64,000 nt of DNA from Geitlerinema sp. PCC 7407 (GTDB taxonomy: Bacteria; Cyanobacteriota; Cyanobacteriia; PCC-7407). Below, piece by piece: positions 26,901 through 36,326 of the stretch (position 1 is its first letter; each line of letters opens with the position of its first letter). The position numbers were made by a program, and so were the translations under genes. Location of the stretch: assembly GCF_000317045.1 (NCBI RefSeq), contig NC_019703.1, positions 124,001-188,000 on the forward strand, written 5' to 3'. The notes under the pieces were generated by a model. The model did no database searches, was not told where the DNA came from, and was given only the letters and a program-made list of their open reading frames with translations.

Positions 26901-27938
26901 CTAGACGTGGCTCGGCGACCAGTTGGCCCAGTCCTGGGGCTTGAGGAACGTCTCATACAGTTCGGCTTCGGGGGAGTTGGGTTCAGGCTGGTAGCAGTAT
27001 TCCCAACGAACCAGGGGCGGTAACGACATCAAGATTGATTCGGTGCGCCCGTTGGTTTGGAGGCCGAAAATGGTGCCCCGGTCATAAACCAGGTTGAATT
27101 CGACGTAGCGGCCGCGGCGATAGAGCTGGAAGTTGCGCTCGCGATCGCCGTACTCCATGCCTTGACGCCGCTCGATGATCGGCGTGTAGGCCGGCAAGAA
27201 GGCGTCGCCGCACTCTTGGACGAAGGCGAAGATGTCTTCCCAGCTGCGCGTACCGATGCCGCCGACCTGATCGCTGTACTGGGCAGCGGGGCCCGTGGGG
27301 CTCGGACCGTTGTAGAGCTTGCCGCTGGCATCTTGGTAATCAAAGAAGATGCCGCCAACGCCCCGGGTTTCGCCGCGGTGCTTGAGGTAAAAGTATTCGT
27401 CGCACCACCGCTTGAAGACGGGGTAGTACTCGGCGTGGTGAGCGTCGCAGGCTGCCTTGAAGGTGCGGTGGAAGTGGGCCGCGTCTTCGGCGAAGGGGTA
27501 GTAGGGGGTGAGGTCTGCGCCGCCGCCGAACCACCACACGGGGCCAGCCTCAAAGTAGCGATAGTTGAGGTGGACGGTGGGGATGTAGGGGTTGCGGGGG
27601 TGCAGCACCATGGAGGTGCCGGTGGCGTAGAAGCCGTGCCCCTGGGCTTCGGGGCGCTGAGACAGGATGGAGGGAGGCAGGGTGTTGCCCCAGACTTCGG
27701 AGAAGTTGACGCCGCCTTGCTCGAGGATGCGCCCGTTTTGGAGGACGCGCGATCGCCCGCCACCCCCGTCTTCCCGCTCCCAGGAGTCTTCGCGGAAGGT
27801 GGCGCCGCCTTCGAGGGCTTCGAGGCCTTGGCAAATCTTGTCCTGGAGCGATCGCATAAACTGGCTGACCCGCTCCCGAGAGTCGGAGGGAGGCAGCGTG
27901 TTAGTGGTGGATACCTGGGGGGTCGAGGACGTTGTCAT
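26901..27938 (-). CDS. hemF: Oxygen-dependent coproporphyrinogen III oxidase HemF
   Basis: 345-residue enzyme that oxidatively decarboxylates two propionates of coproporphyrinogen III to vinyl groups, feeding haem and chlorophyll synthesis. Family motifs are clear: [60 protein letters not shown] and [18 protein letters not shown]. Cytosolic homodimer, needs O2. It has its own terminator and a long upstream region, so it is probably monocistronic. Confidence 0.97.
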   Translation of the reverse strand: MTTSSTPQVSTTNTLPPSDSRERVSQFMRSLQDKICQGLEALEGGATFREDSWEREDGGGGRSRVLQNGRILEQGGVNFSEVWGNTLPPSILSQRPEAQGHGFYATGTSMVLHPRNPYIPTVHLNYRYFEAGPVWWFGGGADLTPYYPFAEDAAHFHRTFKAACDAHHAEYYPVFKRWCDEYFYLKHRGETRGVGGIFFDYQDASGKLYNGPSPTGPAAQYSDQVGGIGTRSWEDIFAFVQECGDAFLPAYTPIIERRQGMEYGDRERNFQLYRRGRYVEFNLVYDRGTIFGLQTNGRTESILMSLPPLVRWEYCYQPEPNSPEAELYETFLKPQDWANWSPSHV

Positions 27939-28637
27939 ATTCCCGTTGCAATCAACTCAAAAACGCTTTTGAAAGGCGAAATCAAAAAATGAACAGCACC
28001 CGCTGCGCCAGTTAGTCAAATGGTTTGACAAAATCCAGAGACCCAAATCTTCGAGAAGGAAGGGGGCACTGGGGCTGGAGAGGGGGTTCCGGAGATGCTG
28101 CGGTTCAAATGCTTTGAGGATCGCAGTCTGTTCGGAGTGCTGAGCTGTTTAGCGTGCGATCGCTACCACGTTGGTGTTTCTATCTTGAGCCCCGCCCGTT
28201 CGCGGTTCACGCTGGCGTGATGGAGCGAGGCTGAGCCGCAGATGATGACCTGAGCCATGGCCAATCTTATCAAAAAGTCGTTCGGGAAAAACGCGCTCTT
28301 GGTGCATAGGCAAGCGCGCTTTGAGGCGAAGTGCAGGGCTGCCTCGGAAAACAAAAAATGCATAAAGAAATGTAACGCGATCTCCGTCGCTAAAATAGAA
28401 AACTTAAGCCCAAAAATTGGGCTTTTTTCGGGCGCGTAAAAATCCGTCGCCAGGACCTTAAGGTCTCGATCAATTTGAAATAAACCCTCGGTCAAAAGAC
28501 CGATATTGATAGGGTTAGGCAAAACTTTTGACAGTCGGGCGATCGCCTAGGGCAGACGCAATCGGTTTTGGTTGCTTGCTGCCAATTTAGAGAGAAAATG
28601 CTGTGTCCCAGCGAGCTGATTTGCGTCGATAGGGAGG
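27939..28637. other. Intergenic region with an orphan plus-strand terminator
   Basis: Nearly 700 bases between hemF and the SRPBCC gene. It includes an A+T-rich part (28330-28500) and an intrinsic terminator at 28406-28427 that no recognised gene uses. A 60-codon plus-strand frame (28257-28439) runs into this terminator, and a 119-codon minus-strand frame covers 28163-28522. Neither has a good ribosome binding site. A small RNA ending at 28427 is possible. Confidence 0.4.
28406..28427 (+). terminator. Orphan intrinsic terminator
   Basis: Stem AAGCCCAA / TTGGGCTT with loop AAA, followed by TTTT. It lies on the plus strand with no annotated plus-strand gene upstream until beyond hemF, which is transcribed the other way. 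Confidence 0.75.
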
Positions 28638-29153
28638 GTGACCTTGAGCGAATTTTCTTCGGAGTTTGTCCAATCCGGCGATCGCGGAATGCGAGGGTCT
28701 CTGGCCAAAACCTATCACATCATCAGTACGGCCTCGGTCGAAGACCTGTGGCAAAAAATCGTTGACCTGGCGGATGTGTCCTGGCATCCGCTGCTGGTAA
28801 AAACAAACGTGCCCCGGGGCCTAGTCGTCAAGCCCGGCCTGATTTACCAAGCCGTCACGCGCTTTTTGCTGCCGGTGCGCATCTTTGTTGAGGGGGTGCG
28901 GCCCATGGAAATGATGAGCATCCGCATCCTGGCGATCCTGGGCATCGAAGAGCGGGTGATCTACCGGATCGAATCTACCCTCGACGGGACGCGCGTTTCC
29001 TACTCGGTGGCCCTCAAGGGCTGGCTCGCTCCTCTGGTGTGGTCGGTGCTGCGCCACTACGCAGCGCGCGTGGCCGCGCAGCTGGCCCAGGCCGCCGAGC
29101 AAGAGAAGCAGGACGGGCCGAAACCCCATCCCCGCGAGGAGTTTCCGTTTTAG
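28638..29153 (+). CDS. SRPBCC-fold protein (polyketide cyclase/START-like)
   Basis: 171 residues, probably a helix-grip (SRPBCC) lipid- or ligand-binding protein: TYHIISTASVEDLWQKIVDLADVSWHPL at the start of the fold, a central beta-sheet (RVIYRIESTLDGTRVSYSVAL), and a long C-terminal helix (VLRHYAARVAAQLAQAAEQE). The ligand is unknown. The start is ambiguous: AGGGAGG (28631-28637) abuts the GTG at 28638 but is six bases from a TTG at 28644, so translation may really begin at 28644. Confidence 0.7.
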   Translation: MTLSEFSSEFVQSGDRGMRGSLAKTYHIISTASVEDLWQKIVDLADVSWHPLLVKTNVPRGLVVKPGLIYQAVTRFLLPVRIFVEGVRPMEMMSIRILAILGIEERVIYRIESTLDGTRVSYSVALKGWLAPLVWSVLRHYAARVAAQLAQAAEQEKQDGPKPHPREEFPF

Positions 29154-29322
29154 GGACGGCGGGGCTGCGCCCAGAACCTGCGATCGCCCCCGTCCACGGC
29201 AGGAAGCTCGGCGGTAAGATCGAGCAGGATTCTCCAAACTGAACCCCACGCGCGCCCAGTCAAAGACAGCCGCTACTCCCGGCCCGCGTTCACTTGCCCG
29301 CTGCACAATCAATCATCAACTC

Positions 29323-30393
29323 ATGTCTGAAAGCCTAACCCCGTCCGCCGTTCTAGAGGTTTTGCGTCCTGTGCAGGACCCCGAGCTGCGCAAAAGCTTG
29401 GTCGAGCTCAACATGATCCGCAATGTCCAGACCAACAACGGACAGGTGCGCTTTACCCTCGTCCTGACCACGCCCTCCTGCCCCCTGCGGGAGTTCATCG
29501 TCGAGGACTGCAAAAAAGCCGTGCAGCAGCTTCCCGGCGTCGTGGATGTGGCGGTAGAAGTGACAGCCGAAACGCCCCAGCAAAAAGCCTTGCCCGATCG
29601 CCAAGGCATCGACGGCATCAAAAACATCATCGCTGTCTCCAGCGGCAAAGGGGGCGTCGGTAAAAGCACCGTCGCCGTCAACCTGGCCGTTGCTCTGGCC
29701 AAAGCGGGCTCCAAAGTCGGCCTGATCGACGCCGACATCTACGGCCCCAACGCGCCCACCATGCTGGGCCTGACAGAGGCCCAGGTGAGCGTGCAAAAAA
29801 GCGATCAGGGCGACATCCTGCAACCGGTGTTCAATCACGGCGTCAAGCTCGTGTCCATGGGCTTCTTGATCGATCCCGATCAGCCCGTTATTTGGCGAGG
29901 CCCCATGCTCAACGGCATCATTCGCCAGTTTCTCTACCAGGTGGCCTGGGGCGAGCTGGACTATCTGATCGTGGACCTGCCCCCAGGAACTGGGGATGCT
30001 CAGTTGACCCTGGCTCAGGCCGTGCCCATGGCCGGTGCCGTGATCGTGACCACGCCCCAGACCGTCGCCCTGATCGACTCTCGGCGAGGCCTGAAGATGT
30101 TCCAGCAGATGGGCGTGCCGGTCCTGGGCATCGTAGAAAACATGAGCTACTTTATCCCGCCCGATATGCCGGAGAAGCAGTACGACATCTTCGGGTCGGG
30201 GGGTGGCCAAAAGACCTCCGAAGAACTGGGGATTCCCCTGCTGGGCTGTGTGCCCCTAGAGATGTCGCTGCGCCAAGGGGGCGATCGCGGGGTGCCCATC
30301 GTGCTGGCCGACCCAGAATCTGCCTCCGCCAAAGCCCTGACCCAGATCGCCCAGCAAGTCGCCGCAAAAGTTTCGGTCGCCGCTCTGACCTGA
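29323..30393 (+). CDS. mrp: Mrp/ApbC-family iron-sulfur cluster carrier ATPase
   Basis: 356 residues. An N-terminal MIP18/DUF59 domain (about 8-80, VQDPELRKSLVELNMI) is fused to a deviant-Walker P-loop ATPase (about 97-345, SSGKGGVGKST at 107-117, VDLPPGTGDAQL). Mrp proteins assemble and hand over [4Fe-4S] clusters in the cytosol. The usual C-x-x-C that bridges the cluster between subunits is absent: after VENMSYF the sequence is IPPDMPEKQYDIFG. Only three cysteines occur, two in the DUF59 domain and one in LLGCVPL. No ribosome binding site is evident before the ATG. Confidence 0.9.
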   Translation: MSESLTPSAVLEVLRPVQDPELRKSLVELNMIRNVQTNNGQVRFTLVLTTPSCPLREFIVEDCKKAVQQLPGVVDVAVEVTAETPQQKALPDRQGIDGIKNIIAVSSGKGGVGKSTVAVNLAVALAKAGSKVGLIDADIYGPNAPTMLGLTEAQVSVQKSDQGDILQPVFNHGVKLVSMGFLIDPDQPVIWRGPMLNGIIRQFLYQVAWGELDYLIVDLPPGTGDAQLTLAQAVPMAGAVIVTTPQTVALIDSRRGLKMFQQMGVPVLGIVENMSYFIPPDMPEKQYDIFGSGGGQKTSEELGIPLLGCVPLEMSLRQGGDRGVPIVLADPESASAKALTQIAQQVAAKVSVAALT

Positions 30394-30478
30394 CCGTAAA
30401 GCCTGACAAGAAGGCTGGAAACACGCAGGGTTTCTCGGCCTTCGGGGTGATCAGCCGTCCTTCTCTCTCTAGGAGCCT

Positions 30479-31729
30479 ATGTTACAAAAGTCGTTTTGGC
30501 GAATCCGCTGGCAGTCACTCATCCAGCCCTGGCAAGAAATGGACTGGCTGCTCTTGGCGCTGCCGGTTGGATTGACCATCTTGGGGGGCGTCACGATTCG
30601 CAGCGTTGAGATGAACATGGGCCTCACCGACTGGTGGCAGCACTGGCTGGTGGGTGGTATTGGCCTAGTGCTGGCCCTGGGCATCGCGCGATCGCGCTAC
30701 GAAAACCTGCTGCAGTGGCAGTGGATCATCTACGGTGCCACCATTGTCTCGCTGCTGGCCGTCAAATTCTTGGGGGTGACAGCGCTGGGTGCCCAGCGCT
30801 GGATCACCATCGGGGGATTCAACGTGCAGCCCTCAGAGTTTGCCAAGATTGGCGTCATCATTACCCTGGCGGCCCTGCTGCACAACCAATCCGCAACGCT
30901 CCCGTCCATTGGCCGGACCCTGCTGATTACGGGGGTGCCTTGGGCCTTGGTCTTTGTGCAGCCGGACTTGGGAACCTCGCTAGTCTTTGGCGCGGTTACC
31001 ATTGGCATGCTCTACTGGGCCAATACCAACCCTGGCTGGCTGCTGTTGATGATCTCGCCGATCATCTCGGCCATTTTGTTTAGCGTCCTGCTGCCGGGAT
31101 GGTTTGTCTGGGTTGCCCTGATGACCATTATTGGTTGGCGAACCTTGCCCTGGGCTCGGCTGGGGGCCTTCGGTGCTCTGGTGGTCAACTTGCTCTCAGG
31201 GATCCTGGGTAAGGTGCTGTGGAATATCCTCCACGATTACCAAAAAGACCGAATCATCCTCTTTTTGGATCCGGATAAGGACCCGCTGGGGGGTGGCTAT
31301 CACCTGATTCAGTCGCGCATTGCCATCGGGGCTGGGGAGCTATGGGGCCGCGGCCTGGGCCACGGGACTCAAACCCAGCTGGACTTTATCCCGGAGCAGC
31401 ACACGGACTTCATTTTCTCGGCGATCGGCGAAGAGCTGGGCTTTGTGGGTGCGGTGGTGGTCCTGCTGGTGTTTTGGCTGATCTGCTTCCGGCTGGTGAT
31501 CATTGCCCAAAATGCCAAGGACAATTTTGGATCGCTGCTGGCGATCGGCGTTTTGTCGATGCTGGTCTTCCAGGTGGTCGTTAATATTGGCATGACCATT
31601 GGTTTGGCGCCGGTCACCGGCATTCCGCTGCCGTGGCTGAGCTACGGCCGATCGGCCATGCTGAAGAACTTTATCGCCTTGGGCATTGTGGAGTCGGTGG
31701 CCAACCACCGCCAGCGCCTGAAGTTCTAA
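30479..31729 (+). CDS. rodA: Rod shape-determining protein RodA (SEDS glycosyltransferase)
   Basis: 416-residue SEDS-family membrane protein with about ten transmembrane segments. SEDS proteins polymerise lipid II glycan strands with a class B penicillin-binding protein; RodA acts in lateral wall growth. Typical motifs are GAQRWITIGGFNVQPSEFAK, FVQPDLGTSLVF, the LDPDKDPLGGGYHLIQSRIAIG loop and GIPLPWLSYGRSAML near the C-terminus. The homologous FtsW is an alternative, but the overall sequence is RodA-like. AGGAG precedes the ATG closely. It ends at a strong bidirectional terminator. Confidence 0.93.
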   Translation: MLQKSFWRIRWQSLIQPWQEMDWLLLALPVGLTILGGVTIRSVEMNMGLTDWWQHWLVGGIGLVLALGIARSRYENLLQWQWIIYGATIVSLLAVKFLGVTALGAQRWITIGGFNVQPSEFAKIGVIITLAALLHNQSATLPSIGRTLLITGVPWALVFVQPDLGTSLVFGAVTIGMLYWANTNPGWLLLMISPIISAILFSVLLPGWFVWVALMTIIGWRTLPWARLGAFGALVVNLLSGILGKVLWNILHDYQKDRIILFLDPDKDPLGGGYHLIQSRIAIGAGELWGRGLGHGTQTQLDFIPEQHTDFIFSAIGEELGFVGAVVVLLVFWLICFRLVIIAQNAKDNFGSLLAIGVLSMLVFQVVVNIGMTIGLAPVTGIPLPWLSYGRSAMLKNFIALGIVESVANHRQRLKF

Positions 31730-31780
31730 CTGCTCCAGGGTGGCGGAGCCCTGAAGGAAAATCAAATCCCCCTTGGACAA

Positions 31781-31814
31781 AAAATCCCCGAGAAAGACTT
31801 TTCTCGGGGATTTT
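31781..31814. terminator. Bidirectional terminator after rodA
   Basis: 15-bp perfect stem AAAATCCCCGAGAAA / TTTCTCGGGGATTTT with loop GACT, between convergent genes. Confidence 0.88.
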
Positions 31815-31840
31815 GGTGAGTTTGAGTGGTTGGAGTTTGA

Positions 31841-32839
31841 TTAGTTGCTCAGCGACGGGGCGCGATCGCTCGCGACGGCCAGATTCACGACAGCAGGGGT
31901 AGTGGGGACCGCAGCAGAGGGGCCAGGAGCGGCAGGGCCGCCGGAGGTCGTGGCCGCAGCGCCCGCAGGTGCTTCGCCGACGCCCCGAGCCACTTCAACA
32001 CCGTTTTCTTGCAGGATGACTTGTGGGGTTTTGCCAGCCATTTCGATGCGCTTGACCAAGACAGTGCCGCCCGCAATGCGCTGCCCAGGGGCGACGTAGC
32101 GGCTCGAAGCCTCGTTGGGGGCCTGAATGATGGCGCGGGGACTGGTGCTGCTGAAGTCGATGACGCCGAGGACGGCAACGCTATCGGCGATCGCCGTTGA
32201 GGGGCGCGGCGGCAAGGCCGCGATCGCTGGAGGCTTGGCGGTGGTGCCACCGCCGGGACTTGCAGAGCCTGCTGTGTCGGTGGAGCCAGAACCAGGCTTT
32301 GTGGCCGATCCAGCGGTACCGGGTCGGCCTGCTTGGCCGCCGCTGGTGCGCCCCTGCGTGCCCCCGGCGCTGGCGGTGCGTCCTCCCGTGGCAGTGCTTC
32401 CCCCCGTGGCGGTGCGCTGACCTGCAATGTTGGGAATGCGGGCAGGTACACCCGCTGGAGCAGCCAAACGCCGTCCTGGCTGGCTGCCCCCGGTGCTTTG
32501 GGACTGGGCCGGTGTGCCCGCAGCGCCCCCGCCAGCGGCGGTCGGTTCACGCTCGATCACCGGCGTCACGGAAATGGTACGGAAGGGATCCGCGCGCCCT
32601 GCGCTCGCCTGCAGCTGGCGAACGCGCTCTCCCGAGTTGGTTGGCTGAATCAGAGCAGTGCTGCCCGCGGCCGGGGGCACGGTGGGATTGGCAAAAGACG
32701 GGGTGGCCGGTGGGGCGGCCGGGGAAGCTGGAGCGCTAGGAGACGGCTGAGGTGCGATCGCTTCCTCCTCCGGTTCTCCCGAGCCGCAAGCGGCCAGCAA
32801 CAGCATCGTGCCCACAAACAGAGAGAGTCGTCGCAGCAT
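31841..32839 (-). CDS. Low-complexity lipoprotein with a PilP/GspC-like C-terminal region
   Basis: 332 residues. The lipobox LLAAC gives lipidated C18. Pro/Ala-rich and Gly/Thr-rich linkers cover most of residues 25-215. A short ADPFRTISVTPV segment (about 82-93) and a folded region at about 220-290 (VAVLGVIDFSSTSPRAIIQ, YVAPGQRIAGGTVLVKRIEM, VILQENGVEVARGVGE) resemble the layout of PilP or GspC, in which a lipid or membrane anchor leads to a small beta domain. A type IV pilus or secretion role is an inference. No other pilus gene is nearby. Confidence 0.65.
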   Translation of the reverse strand: MLRRLSLFVGTMLLLAACGSGEPEEEAIAPQPSPSAPASPAAPPATPSFANPTVPPAAGSTALIQPTNSGERVRQLQASAGRADPFRTISVTPVIEREPTAAGGGAAGTPAQSQSTGGSQPGRRLAAPAGVPARIPNIAGQRTATGGSTATGGRTASAGGTQGRTSGGQAGRPGTAGSATKPGSGSTDTAGSASPGGGTTAKPPAIAALPPRPSTAIADSVAVLGVIDFSSTSPRAIIQAPNEASSRYVAPGQRIAGGTVLVKRIEMAGKTPQVILQENGVEVARGVGEAPAGAAATTSGGPAAPGPSAAVPTTPAVVNLAVASDRAPSLSN

Positions 32840-33184
32840 AGTGGTGTTGCCCCAGTGGATGCAAAAAAGCCCGATTTTAATTTAGACAGAAAAATTATTC
32901 GACACAATGCGTCAAAGGGATCATTCAGACGCCTCAGGGTCTGGTGCCAAAAACGCAAGTGAACTGGCCTGTAGCGGGGGCCAAAACTGTGAAGTGAATG
33001 GGATGCAGCCTGAGAGGGGAAGGGCGATCGCCCTTGATCTGCGCCGCGTGAGGACGCTGTTTCCCGAGCCAAACAGGCCCGAGCCCCAAGAAATCAAGAA
33101 ACCTTAACTTCATCATATCTTGCCCCCGTTTGGTCCTGCCAAAGTCCGCAGAGCGACTGGCCAAGGGCGATCGCCTCAAGGGGC
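32840..33184. other. Intergenic region, no gene seen
   Basis: 345 bases with an A+T-rich patch just before the lipoprotein gene (32865-32905), which probably contains its promoter. Nothing else recognisable. Confidence 0.4.
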
Positions 33185-33508
33185 TCAAGGCTGATGCGAA
33201 GAGGGCTCTTCGTCTTCGGTGCCTTTGGTGGTGTGCTTGTGGGTCAAAAAATTTTTCATGGCTACTTGGCGATTGGCCATGAAGCGGCTCCAGAAGCCCG
33301 GCAAAATGCCGTCCATGGTTTTGGCAATGGACCACACTTCAATGGCCATCAGCTTGTAGAAGGCCCGATCGGACTCTTGGAGGGCGGTGATCCACCGATC
33401 GAATTCTTGGTTCAGCCGCTGCTCGTTGAGGTTTTGGACCTCTTCCTCGGCCCACGGTGGGCGAGAGGTGGACTGCTCAGTCGCGGGATTTTCAGGAGGA
33501 GAAGACAT
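33185..33508 (-). CDS. Conserved cyanobacterial protein of unknown function, 107 aa
   Basis: Acidic-basic helical protein with disordered ends. The core is VQNLNEQRLNQEFDRWITAL and FYKLMAIEVWSIAKTMDGI, followed by LPGFWSRFMANRQ and a hydrophilic His/Glu-rich tail. No signal peptide or clear membrane span. Codon use matches its neighbours and the start has GAGGAG-like purines upstream (CCTCC complement near 33500). The family is not recognised. Confidence 0.6.
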   Translation of the reverse strand: MSSPPENPATEQSTSRPPWAEEEVQNLNEQRLNQEFDRWITALQESDRAFYKLMAIEVWSIAKTMDGILPGFWSRFMANRQVAMKNFLTHKHTTKGTEDEEPSSHQP

Positions 33509-33808
33509 GAACGCTCCGGGCGGGTGATGGAGAGGGGCGGGCGATCGCCCAAACGAGGCGCTAGTGACAAATGCGCCGACACGCCATCTCTCTGGTTCTA
33601 GGATGCCCTGCTCATCGCCAGATTGTGCTGTCCGGGAGAGGGGTTTTTGCTGCGCACCCTGGCTGAATCGTTCTTAACCAGGCGATCGCCCCCTTGCCCT
33701 GCCCCTTACCCTGTCGCCGAATTGACGCCGATGGGCAAATTTCTTCGATAATAGTGCTGCCATCCGTTATCGTCGGGGTGTGCAGCATTGCAGCGTCAAG
33801 AGACTTTC
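33509..33808. other. Divergent intergenic region
   Basis: 300 bases between divergently transcribed genes, presumably holding both promoters. TTCGATAATAGTGC at about 33744-33757 may contain a -10 for the plus-strand gene. No coding frame is convincing. Confidence 0.35.
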
Positions 33809-35497
33809 ATGAAACGCCGTTCGTTCTTCACCGTGCTGGCTAGCGTCGCCGCTGCCCTCCTCTTGATTGGAGCTGGGGGGCTGGCCTGGATTTTGGCCCA
33901 GAGTCCCTTGGCGCTGTTGCAGGGTGGGGCGATCGCCAGTCCCCAGGCCGCGATGTTTGTGCCGCCCCAGGCGCCGCTGGTGGCCTCGCTGTTGACCAAC
34001 CCGACCAAGCTCGAAGCGTTTCGCCAGGTGCTGGCGCAGCCGGGCGATCGCCGGCAATCGCGCCAGGAGGTGCAGCGAGTGATCCAGAGCCTGCTGGCGG
34101 GGACTGGCCTGAGCTATCAGCAGGATGTGCGGCCGTGGCTCGGTGACGAGGCGACGTGGGCGGTGACCACGGCGGATCAAGACCGCGATCCCAGTAATGG
34201 CTTGCAGCCTGGGTATCTGCTGGCCCTCAGCACGCGCGATCCGGTCCGCAGCCGAGAATTTTTGCAGGCTTTTTGGCAAAAGCAGGCCTCTGCGGGCAAA
34301 CTGCCGACCTTTGAGGCCTATAAGGGCACGCAGCTGATCTATGGCGACACAGACAATGCAGCGGTAACCCAGGCGACGGCGCTGGTGGGCGATCGCTTTG
34401 TGCTGTTTGCCAATGGGCCAGCCGTCCTCAAGGATGCCATCAGTAATGTCCAGGCTCCGGAGCTGAACCTGCTGCACAGCGAGGCCTACCAGACGGCCCT
34501 GGACACGCTGACGCCCAAGCGCATTGGCCTGATCTACTCGAATGTGCCGGCCTTGACGCAGTGGCTCAACCCGCAGCCCGCTTCTGCGACGACCCTGCCC
34601 TACACCCAGGGGGCGATCGCCCTGGCCCTCGAGCGCCAAGGCATCGTGGCCGATACGGCGCTGCTGACCGCCACCGAAACCTCCCAGTCCGGGCGGCCTC
34701 AGATCACGGCGGTGCCCCGCGCCCTGAAATACATCCCGGTCGGTAGCCCCTTGGTCGCAACGGGACGAGATATGCACGCGCTTTGGCGCAGCCTGGAGCA
34801 GGGCCTAGAGCGCGGTGGGGCGATCGCCACCCAGCTTCGGCAGCCCCTAGACCAGCTGCAGCAGCAGTGGGGACTGGATCTGGCGACCGATGTGTTCCCC
34901 TGGGTCCAGGGCGAGTATGCCCTGGCCCTCCTGCCGACGACGCCTGAGGCTGCGCCAGACTGGGTCTTTGTGGCAGAGCGCACCAGTCCTCTGGCTGTGA
35001 GCGAGGGTCTGGCTCGCCTAGACACCATCGCCCAGGCCCAGGGCTACAGCGTCGGCCCCCTCACCCTCGGCAAGCAAAGCGTCTCCGCCTGGACCGAGCT
35101 AGCGGACGAATCGTCGGCCCAAAGCGCTGAGACGACTGAACCCCAGCTCCAGGCCCAGGTGCGGGGTGTCCACACCACCCTGGGCAACTACGAAATCTTT
35201 GCGACCTCCGCTGCTGCTCTGGAGCGATCGCTCCAGGCCTCCCAGGGCAAAGCCCTCGCCGATCAGCCCCAGTTCCAGCGGGCGATCGCTCCCTTGCCCA
35301 CCCCCAACGGCGGCTATCTCTACCTCGACTGGCCCCAGGGACAGACCTGGATCGAGGATCAATGGCCCCTCCTGCGCGTGGCTGAACTAGCCGCAGGACC
35401 GCTGTTTGAGCACTTGCATGCCCTCACCGTCAGCACCTACGGCAGCGAAGCTGGGCTGCACCACAGCGCGATCGCCCTTCAGCTCGATCGCCCCTAG
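33809..35497 (+). CDS. DUF3352 protein, membrane-anchored
   Basis: 562 residues. One N-terminal hydrophobic segment (about 6-30, FFTVLASVAAALLLIGAGGLAWIL) serves as a signal anchor, and the remainder should be outside the cytosol. The body matches the DUF3352 pattern (MFVPPQAPLVASLLTNPTKLEAFRQ, YLALSTRDP-like LLALSTRDPVRSREFLQAF, TYGSEAGLHHSAIAL at the end). Function unknown. The ATG at 33809 starts directly before the basic residues of the anchor. Confidence 0.8.
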   Translation: MKRRSFFTVLASVAAALLLIGAGGLAWILAQSPLALLQGGAIASPQAAMFVPPQAPLVASLLTNPTKLEAFRQVLAQPGDRRQSRQEVQRVIQSLLAGTGLSYQQDVRPWLGDEATWAVTTADQDRDPSNGLQPGYLLALSTRDPVRSREFLQAFWQKQASAGKLPTFEAYKGTQLIYGDTDNAAVTQATALVGDRFVLFANGPAVLKDAISNVQAPELNLLHSEAYQTALDTLTPKRIGLIYSNVPALTQWLNPQPASATTLPYTQGAIALALERQGIVADTALLTATETSQSGRPQITAVPRALKYIPVGSPLVATGRDMHALWRSLEQGLERGGAIATQLRQPLDQLQQQWGLDLATDVFPWVQGEYALALLPTTPEAAPDWVFVAERTSPLAVSEGLARLDTIAQAQGYSVGPLTLGKQSVSAWTELADESSAQSAETTEPQLQAQVRGVHTTLGNYEIFATSAAALERSLQASQGKALADQPQFQRAIAPLPTPNGGYLYLDWPQGQTWIEDQWPLLRVAELAAGPLFEHLHALTVSTYGSEAGLHHSAIALQLDRP

Positions 35498-36059
35498 GGC
35501 ACTGTCTCTCCGGAAAACCGCGCGATCGCCTCTGGCTGCGTCTTTGAAGCTCGGCACTTGCACCGATGTAGGGGGTAGTCCCGGTCACGCACACTGATCG
35601 AACCCTTCCCCGCCAACGCTTCGTCGGGCAATCCAGGATCTGGGCTGTCCGACTCGTGATGTGATTGATGCAGCAGGCTGGAGATCTCAACGGGCGATCG
35701 ACCCTCCAATCCTCTCGCCATCAGCGTTCTGACCTAATCTCTCGCCGAGCAGCAAGAATTTCTGGCGTCCCCAGAAAATCTTTAGATTTCTGTGCTCACA
35801 ATCTATCCTGGGAGGCTAGTGATTTCTAAAGTTTTTAAGGCCCTGGGAAACCTTTGCGGATATTTCAGCCTCGATCTATTCCGAGAATTCCAGATTGAGA
35901 GCGATTTTTCTCCTAATCCTCTCAATTTTGGAGTTCTGCCATCCCTTGCTCAGGCCATGCGCCTAGAGCCCCAACTGTGCCAATAGATACGTGCTAACTA
36001 TCAGCCCAAAGGTTAAGGTTAGGTTAATTCATCTTCCATTCACTAACTGGAGCGTGACG
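35498..36059. other. Intergenic region upstream of the 88-aa gene
   Basis: 560 bases, becoming A+T-rich after 35760. A GTG-started frame of about 55 codons (35822-35986) has GGGAGG only three bases upstream, too close to trust. The last 60 bases contain GGTTAAGGTTAGGTTAATT, probably promoter-proximal. Confidence 0.35.
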
Positions 36060-36326
36060 ATGGAGTCTTTACAACAAGCGAGTAAGCGCAATTTTCTGTA
36101 TCCCCATGCCCGTTATCACGGAGCCTTCAAACCGGAATACATGGCCTTTGATGCCAATTTGCAGGAATTCAACCAGCGTGTTGGCTATATCTGCGCCTTG
36201 GAAAATGGCGGCAAGCTGTCTCCCCAGGAAGCCTACGACCAAATCAAGCAGCTCTGGAAGCAGCTCAAGCGCAGCAAAAAAGCCTTGGGAATCAGCGGCA
36301 CAACCGATCGCTCCCCCGAAGGATAA
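36060..36326 (+). CDS. Conserved cyanobacterial protein, 88 aa
   Basis: Small soluble protein: an N-terminal RNFLYPHARYHGAFKPEYM segment, a helix (ANLQEFNQRVGYICALENG), and a C-terminal helix pair (LSPQEAYDQIKQLWKQLKRSKKAL). It fits a cyanobacteria-restricted family of unknown function (DUF7219-like; the number is recalled, not checked). GGAG lies seven bases before the ATG at 36060. The frame extends back to 35991 but that part is not conserved-looking. A weak GC hairpin follows the stop at about 36333-36359. Confidence 0.7.
   Translation: MESLQQASKRNFLYPHARYHGAFKPEYMAFDANLQEFNQRVGYICALENGGKLSPQEAYDQIKQLWKQLKRSKKALGISGTTDRSPEG

Noticed and set aside
28163-28522. 119-codon minus-strand frame in the hemF upstream region
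   Set aside because: Has no ribosome binding site, overlaps a clear plus-strand terminator, and its composition looks random.
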